Assembly (NCBI GenBank): GCA_902651635.1
Contig: CACRSC010000011.1
Location: 825,353-889,352 of the forward strand
Length of the DNA: 64,000 bases
DNA from: Mastigamoeba balamuthi
Taxonomy: Eukaryota; Evosea; Mastigamoebida; Mastigamoebidae
Direction: 5' to 3'
Position 1 is the first letter of the stretch; each line of letters opens with the position of its first letter. Positions 22,475-32,874 of this stretch are shown in pieces. Made by a program: the position numbers and the translations under genes. The notes beneath the pieces are model-generated. The model was not told the origin of the DNA, did not search any database, and saw only the letters and a list, made by a program, of their open reading frames with translations.

Positions 22475-22667
22475 TAGTTGTTGTTCATCGTTCAACATCT
22501 TCGGAGACACGAACTAAGCAGTATAATGGACACAGCGTCACCCCCCCTTTACTTTGATATTGATTCCAACACGGAAAAAGATCGTTACGATTCCGAAATT
22601 CGTCACACTTCTGCTTTTTTCCGACTTCTGCTTCTCTCTGATTCGACAAGCAAGCGGCGGTGGGTGA

Positions 22668-22680
22668 GAGATATTTTCCT
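22668..22680 (+). promoter_or_regulatory. GATATTTTCC element upstream of LIS1
   Basis: The element ends 42 bases before the LIS1 start at 22723 and is the same core found ahead of other genes in the window. Confidence 0.4.
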
Positions 22681-22722
22681 CTTTCAAAAAAGATCTCGCG
22701 CGCGACCCAATCGACCCCAGTG

Positions 22723-24784
22723 ATGTCGTCCCTGCTGAGCCCCAAGCAGCAGCAAGACCTGTCCGCAGCCCCCCTCCTCCCCCCCGCGGGCCCCCCCTCC
22801 CGCCGCCGCCCCTTCCCCCAGCCGCCGCCCCCCCACCGCTGTGCTGAGCGCCCCCCATACAGCAACGATTCCATCGCCGAGTACCTCGCGGCGCGCGGGT
22901 ACGCCAAGGCCGCCGCCGCCTTCGCCGCCGAGTCTGGCGCCCAGTCGCCCGCGCCCCCGCCCTCTGGCGGCGCTGCCCTCGAGCGCAAGTGGCTCGCCGT
23001 CGCGCGCCTGACGCTCAAGGCCCGAATCTGAATTCAATTCGCTACTGATGTCACCATTATTAAATTTAGCGCCCCACACCCCACACCCCCCGCGGCGGGT
23101 CTCTTGGGGACGTCCCCTCCGCCAATTCTCCCCCCCCGTGTGGCGGCGCGCGGCCGGAATATAGGTGATGGATCTCGAGCGGCAGGCCGAGTCGCTTCAG
23201 GAGGAGCTGCAGCGGGCCTACGAGGGGGCGCCGCCGCCGGCCGCCGATTACGACGGCGAGGACGCCGACGACATCGTGCCCGTCGCGCCGTGCCTGGACG
23301 TGGCGCTGACGGGGCACCGCGCCGCCGTGCTCTGCGTTCGGTTCCACCCGCAATACCAGTACTGTGTTCATTTTCTCTTTTTCCCGGGGGCGAGGGGGAT
23401 GGGGGGAAGACGTGCGGGCTGGGCGCTGGTTGGGGGGGTCTGACGCCTGCCCCCGCGCAGCGTGCTGGTGTCGGGGAGCGAGGACGCGACGGTGAGGGTG
23501 TGGGACTTTGAGACGGGCAAGCTCGAGAAGACGCTGCGCGGGCACACAAACGCGGTCAACGCCGTCGACTTCAGCCCCAACGGCTCCCTCATAGGCACGC
23601 GCCCAGACCCCTCCCGCTTCCCCCCCTCTCCGCCCGTCGCTGACTGGACACCACCCACCCTCCCGGCAGCGTCGTGCAGCACGGACCTCACGATCAAGCT
23701 CTGGGAGACCAGCGGGCAGGAGGCCTGCAAGCGAACGCTGCACGGCCACGACCACACCGTCTCGTGTGTGAGGTGCGCGCCCTCCCTCCCCCTCCTTCGC
23801 CCCTGGCGTCCACCCCGCGGCTGCTCACTGGACCCGTTCCTGCCGCCCGCCGTCCCCCCGCCTCGCCGCAGGTTCACTCCGACCGGGGAGTTCCTTGTCT
23901 CCGCGTCGCGCGACACTACGATCCGAGTTTGGGAGGTCGCCAGCGGGTCCGTCGCTCTTGGGCGCCCCCCGTGCCGCGTGGCCGCGTCGCTGATGCCGGT
24001 GCTGTGTCGCTGTGTGGCTGTGTGGCTGTTGCGCGCGCAGGTACTGCGCCAGGACGCTGTACGGGCACGAGGAGTGGGTGCGAACGCTGGACATATCGCC
24101 CTGCGGCGAGCTGCTGGCGAGCGCCGGCCAGGACAAGACGGTCCGCGTGTGGTCGCTGCCCCAGGGCGACTGCATCGCCGTCCTGCGCGGCCACGAGAAC
24201 GTCGTCGAGGGCGTCTGCTTCGCGCCGCGCCCCATCACGGCCGAGGACGTCCTGCAGAGCGACGACGAGGGCGACGACGCCGGCGCGGCCCCCGACGCCG
24301 GCGACAACAACGACGGCGAGCACCCCAAGGCCGACCCGCTCGAGGTCTACGTCGTCGCCAGCTGCTCCAGAGACAAGACCGTGCGCGTGTGGGACCCGAT
24401 GACATCACAGTGCACCAGCGTACTCGTACGAAACCCCCCCGCAGTTTTCTTTTTTAATTTCTCTCTATCTTCCCTCTGATTCCATTCCTTCTCTGACGTG
24501 GCGGTGGAACTGCGAAATGCCTGCGCGGTACTGCTGGGGAGCAGACTGGGCACGACAACTGGGTGCGAGGCGTGGTGGCGTCGCCCAACGGGAAGCACGT
24601 GGTGAGCGTGTCGGACGACAAGACCATCGTGACGTGGAGACTGTCGACGGGCGTCGCGGAGCACACGATCCGCGACGCGCACGAGAAGTTCGTCACGTGT
24701 GTGGCCACCAGCTGCACGCGGCCGTCGTTCTACGCGACAGGGGGCGTCGACAGCGTGATACACATCTGGCCGACGTCGTTTTAA
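22723..24784 (+). CDS. LIS1/PAFAH1B1 dynein regulator
   Basis: The protein begins [13 protein letters not shown], continues as a LisH motif ([20 protein letters not shown]), then [11 protein letters not shown] and a short coiled coil ([15 protein letters not shown]). Seven WD40 repeats follow (first [16 protein letters not shown], last [18 protein letters not shown]). Eight exons are needed. Most introns are GT-AG (22761-22862, 23359-23460, and others). Two read best as GC-AG: 23020-23164 after LTLK, and one starting at 23597 after NGSLI. An acidic insert ([10 protein letters not shown]) of about 35 residues sits in WD repeat 6. LIS1 binds dynein and NudE and acts in nuclear and organelle movement. 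Confidence 0.9.
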
Positions 24785-25045
24785 CTCAGTAGATGTTTTA
24801 AAAACCCAACCCCCCCTCTCTCTCACCTCTCTGCCAAAACACCTGTCAACGTGCTTTTTGTATTTGATGGGCGATTCATTACACGCGCGCGCTGGACTCA
24901 CTTGATTTCGCCAGTCGGCGTCCGAGAACATCGCTGATGTTCAAAATTGGCTTGATCCAGTGGAATATCTTCTCAGAGAAGAAGGAAGTGCAGTTTGTAC
25001 CGAAGCAGCCAGCAGCCTGTTCCGTCAGCTAGCTCCACCCACCCC

Positions 25046-25687
25046 ATGGCGGGCCGTTCCGGTCACGTACCCTCGCGCGCGGACAGGATCTTCGCGGCCC
25101 TGCAGGGCGGCCCCGTGCTGGGCGTGTCGAGCGCCGTGCTGCACCGCGGCGGCCGCTTCACCGCCGAGCTGCTGGTGCCCACGGGCTGGCGCACGGCCCG
25201 CGCGCTCAGCCACCACGACGCCCGCAGCGCGCTGCTCGGGGCCACGCTGTGCCGGGCGGCCTCGCTGCTGCCCGTGGGCCCGTGCGAGCGCTGCGGGCCG
25301 GCCGTCGAGCTGCTGCCCGGGGCGGCCGCCGAGGGCAGAGACGAGGGCGCCACGCCGCAGGGCCTCGACAGCTACGCCGCGACGCTCGTCCCGCGCTGCT
25401 CGTCGTCGCGCAGGCACCTGCACTGCGAGGAGCTGGCCCTCGAGGTGCGCCTCGGCCTGGGCGTCGTCGTCCGCAGCCCCGAGTTTGTCATCTGCGCACG
25501 CCGCGCGAGGGGCGGACCCCAGCAGGCCCCCGAGGCCCCGCAGGCTGCAGGCGCCCTCGTCGTGGCGCAGCCTTCGGTGAGCGCCTCGCCCAGCGACGCC
25601 GTCGCGCTGCCCTCGCCTACGACCCAGGTCGCGCTGCTGGGCGCCGGGAGGATGGTCGCTGGCGGTGCGCTTAACGTGCTGCCCTGA
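25046..25687 (+). CDS. Unidentified 213-residue protein
   Basis: A single open frame with strong GC-rich codon bias starts MAGRSGHVPSRADRIF. I do not recognise the family. It carries a CERC pair near residue 90, a compact middle part with alternating hydrophobic strands (LHCEELALEVRLGLGVVV, then SPEFVICARR), and a Pro/Ala/Ser-rich end. The basic-plus-beta character would suit a small DNA-binding or adaptor domain, but that is speculation. The gene lies alone between LIS1 and a small frame on the same strand and shows no intron. Confidence 0.5.
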   Translation: MAGRSGHVPSRADRIFAALQGGPVLGVSSAVLHRGGRFTAELLVPTGWRTARALSHHDARSALLGATLCRAASLLPVGPCERCGPAVELLPGAAAEGRDEGATPQGLDSYAATLVPRCSSSRRHLHCEELALEVRLGLGVVVRSPEFVICARRARGGPQQAPEAPQAAGALVVAQPSVSASPSDAVALPSPTTQVALLGAGRMVAGGALNVLP

Positions 25688-25725
25688 CCGTGCCAGTGCC
25701 ACCAGACTGACACGGGTGCTCAGGC

Positions 25726-26025
25726 ATGCGTCTGATCGTGACGGTCAAGATCGTCTCCAACGGCGAGTCGCCGAGGAGGATCGCGGACGTGGTCGACCTG
25801 GCGGTCCGCTACATACAGCAGAACGTGTCGGGGCTGCTGGTGCACAAGACAGGCATCAACGGGAGCCTGCTTTTCTGCATCGCGGGGTACACTTCGGAGC
25901 AGGCCGCCTCAAAGGGGGCCGAGGTCGGGCACCTGGTGACCACTAACAAGGTGCCCAACACGATGGGCCGTGACCTCTACGCCGACGGGACCATTGCTGT
26001 CCTGTCTGTAACCAACAGTTGGTGA
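25726..26025 (+). CDS. Unidentified small protein, 99 residues
   Basis: The frame starts MRLIVTVKIVSNGESP and ends VLSVTNSW. It predicts a mixed alpha/beta globular peptide with a helix ADVVDLAVRYIQQNV. No signal peptide, membrane segment or known motif is seen. Its start lies 39 bases after the stop of the previous frame and is preceded by CAG. It could therefore be a last exon of a longer transcript and not a free gene. Composition and the ordered hydrophobic pattern favour real coding. Confidence 0.45.
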   Translation: MRLIVTVKIVSNGESPRRIADVVDLAVRYIQQNVSGLLVHKTGINGSLLFCIAGYTSEQAASKGAEVGHLVTTNKVPNTMGRDLYADGTIAVLSVTNSW

Positions 26026-26108
26026 GCACGAGCCCCAACTACCAGCACAACAAACACAGGTGTAGTAAGAAAGTCTTGTTCTTTCTGTGCCCTTTGTGCC
26101 TTGCGAGC

Positions 26109-28206
26109 TCAGTTGCTCAGGAATACTCGGAGAACGCGGTTGCTGTTGTGCTCCACGACAAAGAGTGAGCGACCGGAGCTGTCCATTGCAACGCCGAAGG
26201 GGCCGGACAGCACGTACGGCTGAGGCACCGTGCCGACCAGCCCCCTCGGCGAGACCTTCCTTATCGCGCCGCACAGGAAGTCCGCGACGAACACGTTCCC
26301 GGCCTGGTCCGTGCACAGGCCCATGGGCCCTGAGAAGCCTGCAGAGGCCCCGAGGCCGTCCTTGGGCTTGTCGGCCGAGCATCCGACCAGTGTCCTGACC
26401 TCGCCCGCTGCTGAAAGAGTTCGCAGGCGGCAGTTGCCCGTGTCGCCAATCACGAGAGTTCCCGTCAGGGGGCATACGGCGAGCCCGCACACGTCGCTGA
26501 ACTTGGCCTCCAGAGCCATGCCGTCGAGGAAACCCTCTGCCCCGCACCCTGCGACGGTGACGACGGCGCCGCCGTCCCCAGTGCAGCGCACTCTCCTGAT
26601 CATGTGGCTGGTCACGTCCGAGACAAATAGGTCCCCCGTGATGGGGCATATGCAGAGGGCCCAAGGCTGGGCAAACGAGGAGTCCAGCAGAGACCCGTCG
26701 ATGCTGCTCCTCTGCCCGCTTCCCGCCAGAGTCCTGACCGTGCCTGCGCTTGGAGGGTCAGGCCAGCAATCAGCAACGGCGGGGCACTACCATCCCGTGC
26801 AAGGACACGAATTCGGTTGTTCCCAGAGTCCGCAATGAGCAGCTCCTCCGTCTTTGGGTTGTACGCCAAGCCCATAGGGTAGCTGAACATCGCAGACCCC
26901 GACTCGCCGTCGGAGAACCCGACCTCGCCAGCGACTCCCGCAACTGTCCGCACGGTTCCTGTCGGCTAGCCCTCAGTGCCACGCTGAGCGAGGATGCGCA
27001 CACCGTCGGGCATGAGCTTCCGGATCACCTGGTTCTCGTGGTCGCTGACGAACAGACCGCCATCCGCGTCCAGCGCGCAGTAGCAGGGCTTGCTGAACTG
27101 GGCCGTCGCCGGTGCACCGTCCGCATGCCCCGCAGCCCCGCATCCAGCAACAACCCCACATTGCACTGCGCTGTTTGGATTAGGAGGAGGCTTGTTTGGG
27201 TGTGGGGGCCAAGAGCCTCACGCTTCCTGGCCATGTAGATGGCCGAGTCTGGAGCGCTCTTGGGGCTTTCTCCGGTGGGTCCGTGCTGGGCGGCTACAGG
27301 AGCGCAGCTTTGGGGATCATCCACCTTGGTGCTGGAGGAGAGCGACACTGTCCCCAGTGCAGTGATGGCGGCAATCACGGCGTCCACCTCTTGTGTGCCC
27401 ATGCACTCGACACGCAAGCAGCTCTTCTGCTGGCCCGAGGACGCCGCGACCGCTGCTGCAACCTTGCAGAGGGCCTTCAGGCGGGCCTCGATGCCTCCGC
27501 AGCCGCCGCCAGGAGCTCCGCCGGCGGGCCCGCTCGCTGCATTGGCATCGTCGATCGCCTTGCTCACCTGGTCGGCAATCGCAGCCGCGCTGTCTGTCGG
27601 GCCACACCAGGTACTTAGCCCGAGAGCATGCGGCTGTGAAGTGCGGCGAGGCAGGGCATTGCATTGGCCATCCCCTGGTGGCGTTTTATTTCGGGCGCGA
27701 AGTGGCAAATCAATTGAATGTCTGCCATACGCGCCGCTTATGTGAACCAGAGTGGAACCCCCCCCCCGCGTACCGCCACGCAGTCTCAGTGCTTGCACCG
27801 TCGACGCGCTCGCTTCGTCTATCTGGGCGATCAGTGCAGCGCACCGCGCGTCGACGGCCGCGTGGATCCTGCGCGCCGCCTCTCTGGCCTGGCCTCGCGC
27901 GCTCTCCGCCTGCACGCCCAGCCCACTCTCGGCCTCCCTCGCCTCCCTCGCGGCCTCTGCCGCGGCCGAGAGCACTCTGCGTGCCTCGGCGAGGGCCGAG
28001 ACCACAGAGGAGTGGCTGGAGAACGGGCAGCGGGAGTGGCGAGAGGCAAGTCGGGTGCTGTGCGACTCGGCGTCGCACGACGCGCAGAGGGCGCAGCCCA
28101 GGGTCGTCCCGGTGGGCGAGGAGACGGCACACGAGGGGCAGTACACAGTGGCGCGCTCGCTGGCGCAGGAGCAGCACAGGACGTCGTCCACACTGTCGCT
28201 CGACAT
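26109..28206 (-). CDS. B-box zinc finger protein with NHL repeats (TRIM-NHL-like, no RING)
   Basis: The start is at 28206 (MSSDSVDDVL). Residues about 9-60 form a B-box: CCSC, YCPSC, CALCASCDAESHS, then HSR, with C/C/C/C/C/D/H/H ligands. A helical segment of about 80 Ala/Glu/Arg-rich residues follows, probably a coiled coil for dimerisation. After introns (roughly 27780-27620 and others) the C-terminal half carries five or more NHL beta-propeller blades, for example GLAYNPKTEELLIADSGNNR, ALCICPITGDLFVSDVTSH, GLAVCPLTGTLVIGDTGNCR and GVAMDSSGRSLFVVEHNSNR. Animal TRIM-NHL proteins use the propeller to bind RNA or proteins. Without a RING the E3 activity is not expected. Stop at 26109. Confidence 0.78.
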
Positions 28207-28417
28207 TTTGGTTGGTGCGCGGACCTTCAGGAAAAATCGCAGCAAGAGATTGCGGAATCTTCTTTCCAGAAAGAAATCAATTGATTTGTGGAGCAGATCC
28301 CCCGCGCGACACGGAGAAAACAAAGGTGCGAGTTTCAGCATGGCAGGTGGCAATATTCCAGTCTTCGAAATGAAACCACAGCCTGATTTTGCTTCGGTCT
28401 CAGAGGCGCGGCGGCTC

Positions 28418-29322
28418 TCACAGAGACGCGGGCTTCTTTTCCTTGCCCTCCATGACGAAGATGCACTCCACGGGCACAGAGAACCTGCACTCGCGTCATC
28501 GCACGCGGGATGAGGGTCAGAACCGAAGCACGAGGAGAGAGAACTGCAGAGAGACGACGGAACTTGCTGGTGATGACGGCAACCATCTCGTCGACCACGT
28601 CGCCCTGGATGTCGATCTCCTCGGTCCCCGAGGCGGTCTTGACGACAGACGCGCCGCAGCTGAACGACTTGGCCATCTGCTTGGCCGCGTCCGACAGCTT
28701 CACGCCGAACCCGTCGAGGCCCGCCACCGTCGTCACGAACTTTCTCTTCTGCCTCGCCGTCTTGCTGATCACCACCGAGGGGGCGTCCTGGGCCATCGGT
28801 CACCGCACGCGTCAGAGATTTTAAAAATCAGAAACCCAGAATCTGGATATTCCCATGGGCAAATCTCCATTTCCCAATAGCACTGGGCATGGAATCAATT
28901 GAGAGAAATGAGGCCGGACCTTCTTCTTGAGCTTGCCGCCGGGGAGGACCTTGACGTGGCCCGAGTCGGGGACCTTGATCTGGGCCTTGCCCGCGCGCTT
29001 CTTGCCGCCGGCGGCCGCCGCGTCCTCCTGCTGCTCCTGGCCCTCCTCGGCCTCGGGGAAGTTCTCCGGGTGCGCCTGCTTGCACTTGGCCAGGCACGGG
29101 CCGTTCTCGCAGTACTCGGGAGGCATCCCGCACACTGCCCCGGGGCCCAGTCAGGCGCAGAGTGGGAGGGGAAGGGGCAGTTGGTCCTGAGGGGGTACCT
29201 GTGCAGTACTTGACCTCGATGGGGTAGCGAGGGTCCTTGAGCTTGGCCAGCTCCTCCTCGCGCTCCTCCTCGACCTCCGCCGCCGCCGGTGCCGCCGCCG
29301 CCGCTGCCTCGGGCTCCGCCAT
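28418..29322 (-). CDS. DENR: Density-regulated protein (DENR), translation reinitiation factor
   Basis: Four exons on the - strand start at 29322 (MAEPEAAAAA) and end at 28418. The N-terminal part has the Cys cluster typical of DENR: YPIEVKYCT, then VCGMPPEYCENGPCLAKC. A Lys-rich linker leads to the SUI1 domain: RQKRKFVTTVAGLDGFGVKL, AAKQMAKSFSCGASVV, EEIDIQGDVVDEMVAVI. The last intron uses the donor inside the AAG-TTC codons near 28567-28562 and gives the end SVPVECIFVMEGKEKK. DENR pairs with MCTS1 on the 40S subunit to release tRNA and allow reinitiation after short uORFs. The length is slightly above the usual 200 residues because of the Ala/Glu-rich start. Confidence 0.9.
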
Positions 29323-29349
29323 CAAAACCGCAGGGTTGTGGGTGTTTAG

Positions 29350-29363
29350 CGGGAAAATATCTG
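29350..29363 (-). promoter_or_regulatory. GATATTTTCCCG element upstream of DENR
   Basis: Read on the - strand this lies 28-41 bases before the DENR start, in the same orientation and spacing as at LIS1 and the ARB2-like gene. Confidence 0.45.
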
Positions 29364-29584
29364 CTGTGCGTCATCAGGAGATTTCCCGCACTCTGCTGCC
29401 AAGTCCTCCCCCCGATCGACTCGTATCCGTTTAATTGACTCGCGGTCTATTTCAGAGGCCGGGGTTTCCTCGCTGTTGATTTTCCGGGAACTGGATTTAC
29501 GGCGGCACGGGTGGAATCAGTCCAGATACACAGGGATCCCCAGATTCTATCAGCGGTGTTTGCCCTCTCCCCCCTCTCACACAC

Positions 29585-31093
29585 ATGCGCCCTGTGAGCG
29601 CGCGGTGCCTGTCGGGCCTCGTCCCCTCGCTTCTGACGCTCGCCTTCTACTCGTGGTCCACGTGGGTCACCGTCGGCGGCATCCTGCTGCCCTCGTTCGA
29701 GTCCTCGTGCCCCGCCCGCTCGGCCGCGCCCTCGGACGCGCCCCCCGACTCGTCCGAAAACGGAATACTCGGTGACACCGAGGACTGGGGCCGCTGCGCC
29801 GGGGCCGTCGTCCAGACCGGCGCCTACGCCCTCGTGTGGACGCTCGGCCTGCTCTGCTTCCTGCGCTGCGCCCTCACCGACACCAACTCGCGCAGGGCAC
29901 GCGCCCGCTTCTCTCTCTCGCTTCTCCGCCCGCGTCTGCGCTTCCGCTTCGGTTCTGCCTCGGCGCTCGCAGGGGCACCGTGGGGGGTCGTGGGGGTTGG
30001 GGGCGTTGCGACGTTTTTCGGGCCGCTCGCGCACTTTTCTCTCGCCGGTTTTCCACCGTCGCTCCTGACGGGGACGCCGGGGAGACGCGACGAGCCGCTG
30101 CTGGGCCTGACGCGTGTGCGCGCGCGCGCGTCCGGCTGCCCACCCTCCCCCCTCGGCAAGCGCAGGACGTGGCGGAGCCGGGGGAGAGGTCGTGCCAGAG
30201 GTGTGGCGCCGCGAGGCCTGTGCGGTGCCACCACTGCAGCATCTGCAACAGGTGCACGCTCAAGATGGACCACCACTGTGCGCTGCTGCCTTCCGCCATC
30301 CCCTCGGCCCCGCCTGGCCAGGCCCGCGGCTCGCTGAGACGGGAGGGGGGGACACGCCAGGCCCGTGGGTTGGGAACTGCGTGGGGTTTTGGAACTACAA
30401 GTACTTTGTGCTGTTCCTGATCTACACGATGGCCCTCTGCGTCGTCACGCTGGGCATCTCGATGCCGCACTTCATCCACATGTTCACCAGCTGGGATGTG
30501 CGGGCCCCCCCCCGTGGGCCCGGTGGCCCTCCATCTCTGATTCTGCTCACGGGCACGCGTGCCAGCAGGCGTGGAGGCCGGACATGTACAACGTGATGGT
30601 GGCCGTGCAAGGACTCGGTGACTGGACTTCACACACTCCCCCTCCCCAAGGCGTCCATTCATGGCCGGACTGACCTTCCTGGCCAACGCAGTCGCGATCG
30701 TGTTCGGCCTTGCCGTGCTGACGCTGTTCTGTGGCCACGTGCACCTCATCGCCAGGAACCTCACGACCATCGAGCACTGTGTTGTGCGTCTGTGCCCCCC
30801 CCCGCCTGACGCTCCCGTGACACCCGCGACGCGAAACACAGAAGGTGGACATGCCGAGCTGGAAGAACCCCTTTGACTTGGGGACCAGGAGGAACCTGAT
30901 CCAGGTCTTTGGCTCGAACCCCATCTTGTGGTGGCTGCCTGTGCAGTCGTGGCCAGGCAATGGCAGGACGTTCCCGACGAACCTCGTCTCGGGGTCGGAC
31001 GAGGAGAACGGCGCTGGCGCTGCGCCCCGCCCGATGGGCGTCGTTCTACCCTCGCCGTCTCCGTCGTCGTCGAGTTCAGAGTCGGAGTCATAG
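29585..31093 (+). CDS. DHHC-type protein S-palmitoyltransferase
   Basis: The start MRPVSARCLSGLVPSLLTLAFYSW opens the first of four predicted membrane helices. The second is VVQTGAYALVWTLGLLCFL. The Cys-rich catalytic domain reads SCQRCGAARPVRCHHCSICN, RCTLKMDHHC, then after an intron PWVGNCVGFWNYKYFVLFL, so the DHHC catalytic Cys is complete. Helices three and four follow (FVLFLIYTMALCVVTLGI; FLANAVAIVFGLAVLTLF). The conserved TTIE motif reads NLTTIE, and the NPFDLG and N-x-FG-NP-WW tail motifs are all present (VFGSNPILWWLPV). A Ser/acid tail ends it. Introns are at about 30283-30360, 30500-30570, 30607-30660 and 30782-30842. The intron between helix two and the catalytic domain is not settled. 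The enzyme attaches palmitate to cytosolic Cys of client proteins at the Golgi or plasma membrane. Confidence 0.88.
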
Positions 31094-31330
31094 ATGTGAT
31101 TATTAAGGGGTGTATTTCCCTGCTCTACACAATACACCGGTCGAACGAGGTTGCAGCAATCGGTCCAGGTCAGCGAGCGGTAACCCACCGGCTAGTCCAT
31201 CCCTGTGGCATGGACTCCTGAGCCAAGTCAAACAACACAGAGACATGCGAACGCTGTAGGAGAGAAACAGCACCTCCACGAGACGCGTTCATTACAATGT
31301 GTCGTGGTAGTGCTTGGATGTTGTCTCTGC

Positions 31331-32664
31331 TCAGGGAGCTGCAGAGAGGACTGCCAGCAGAGGCAGAATTGGACTCACACGGAGGAGCGTCCCTGAGCTG
31401 CCGAAGATGATTTCTCCGTCATCGGACACCACAGACACTACATGCGGTGCAGACGACTTGGTGTTCTTCCCTTCCGACTGGATTATCTTGCTGGACGACA
31501 CGGTTGTCTTCCCGTCCTCGGATTGGTCTTTGTTGTCGGACGGCACGGCAGACGAGGTTTCGTAGTCTCCCAATGTGTGCCTCTTGATGAAAGGCCAGTA
31601 GGCCCCCTGCAGCAGCGTCCCATCAAGCTGCGCTCCGGCGTTAGCTCGCGTCTTGGTTCAGGTACTCATGGGGCGTACTGAGTGCGTCCCGCCAGTGACG
31701 GTGCACAGGACCACCTCGCGAGAGCCCGAGCAGGTGGCGGACGCGCACGACATCGTATCCTTCTGGTACGAGACTGTGGTCGCGGTGCTGTCGCAGCTGT
31801 CGTGCGTTGCCCAGTACTTGAAGGACTCGCTGGCGCTGCGGGTGGCAGAGCCCGTCGCGCTGAACAGGTGCCCGTCGTAGTAGATCGTTGTGTCTGAGGT
31901 CCCGTGCAGGTGCATCAGGTTGACCGGCTTGTTCGAGGTGCACGTGTAGTAGACAGTGCCGGTCGTGGACTTGTCGCCCAGCAGCCCCGAGCACGCCACT
32001 GCGCCCCCAGCCACAGACACGAGGTTAGTCTCGGTGCCCCTGCTGGGTCGACTTCAGTACCGAATGCGGAGAAGATGCCGGTTGTCTCTGCGGCCAGGCG
32101 GTGCACCATGAACGCCCCCAGCGAGAATCCGACCGTCGCCACACGGGCCTTGTCGACGCACCCCGTGGCGATCAGGCTGGTCACCACGGTCGAGATGAAC
32201 GCGGTGTCCTTGCTCTTGCTCGTCATGGCTTCGCCCCCGATTATCCCTGCGTTCCACGTCTGTAGGGTGTGGGGGCGGCCCCCATTAGCGGGTAAGCGTG
32301 TTACTGCTCCCTGGACCCCGGACAGGCAACAACTTTTTGGTGGGGGCAAGTGGGGGGAAAGAAGGGGTGGGCCGCTTACACTCTGGTAGCCCTCGGGGGC
32401 GACGATGATGTAGCCGTCAGAGTTGGCCTTGGACAGAAACGACGACTTCATGGCCTCGGGCGTGCCTCCCCAGTAGTGCAGAGCGACGATCATTGGGGCG
32501 TTGGACGTGGCTGCGCTGGTGGGGATGTAGACCAGCGACCTCCGCGAGGTGCCGTTGGCGTAGTAGTCGAACCAGGTGCCGCGCTGCAACGAGCACGTGG
32601 CCGCCGTGGCCCGCAGCGCGAACATCGACGCGAGGAGGGCGCAGATGAACGAGGCCGCCATCAT
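31331..32664 (-). CDS. Secreted CE1/PHB-depolymerase-like esterase, third copy, probably GPI-anchored
   Basis: A signal peptide (FICALLASMFALRATA) leads into LVYIPTSAATSNAPMIVALHYWGG and YIIVAPEG, the start of the LpqC/CE1 fold. The nucleophile is GFSLGAF, the acid is in HGTSDTTIYYDG, and the base is in GGTHS, so the triad is complete. Introns lie near 32380-32265, near 32046-32020, and exactly at 31678-31628. The last exon encodes AYWPFIKRHTL, equivalent to AFFKRHPL in the paralogues at 12-14 kb, then a Ser/Thr/Lys linker and a hydrophobic end (ILPLLAVLSAAP) suited to GPI attachment. It is more distant from the tandem pair than they are from each other. Confidence 0.75.
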
Positions 32665-32874
32665 CTTCTGTCTCTCACAACGACGGGCTGTTAGACACTG
32701 GACCTTCCGTGCACCTCGGGTTGACCTCGCTCAGTAGCGTGCACAACGCCGTTAGAGGGCCGCATTCAGTAAACAAACGTGTGCCGAGCAAGAGAGAGGT
32801 ATCTTTCCGTTGTAGGCAGGACAGTCAGATGTGCTTTATTAGCAGTGTTTGGTGGGAGGTGAAGGCGGTGGCCG

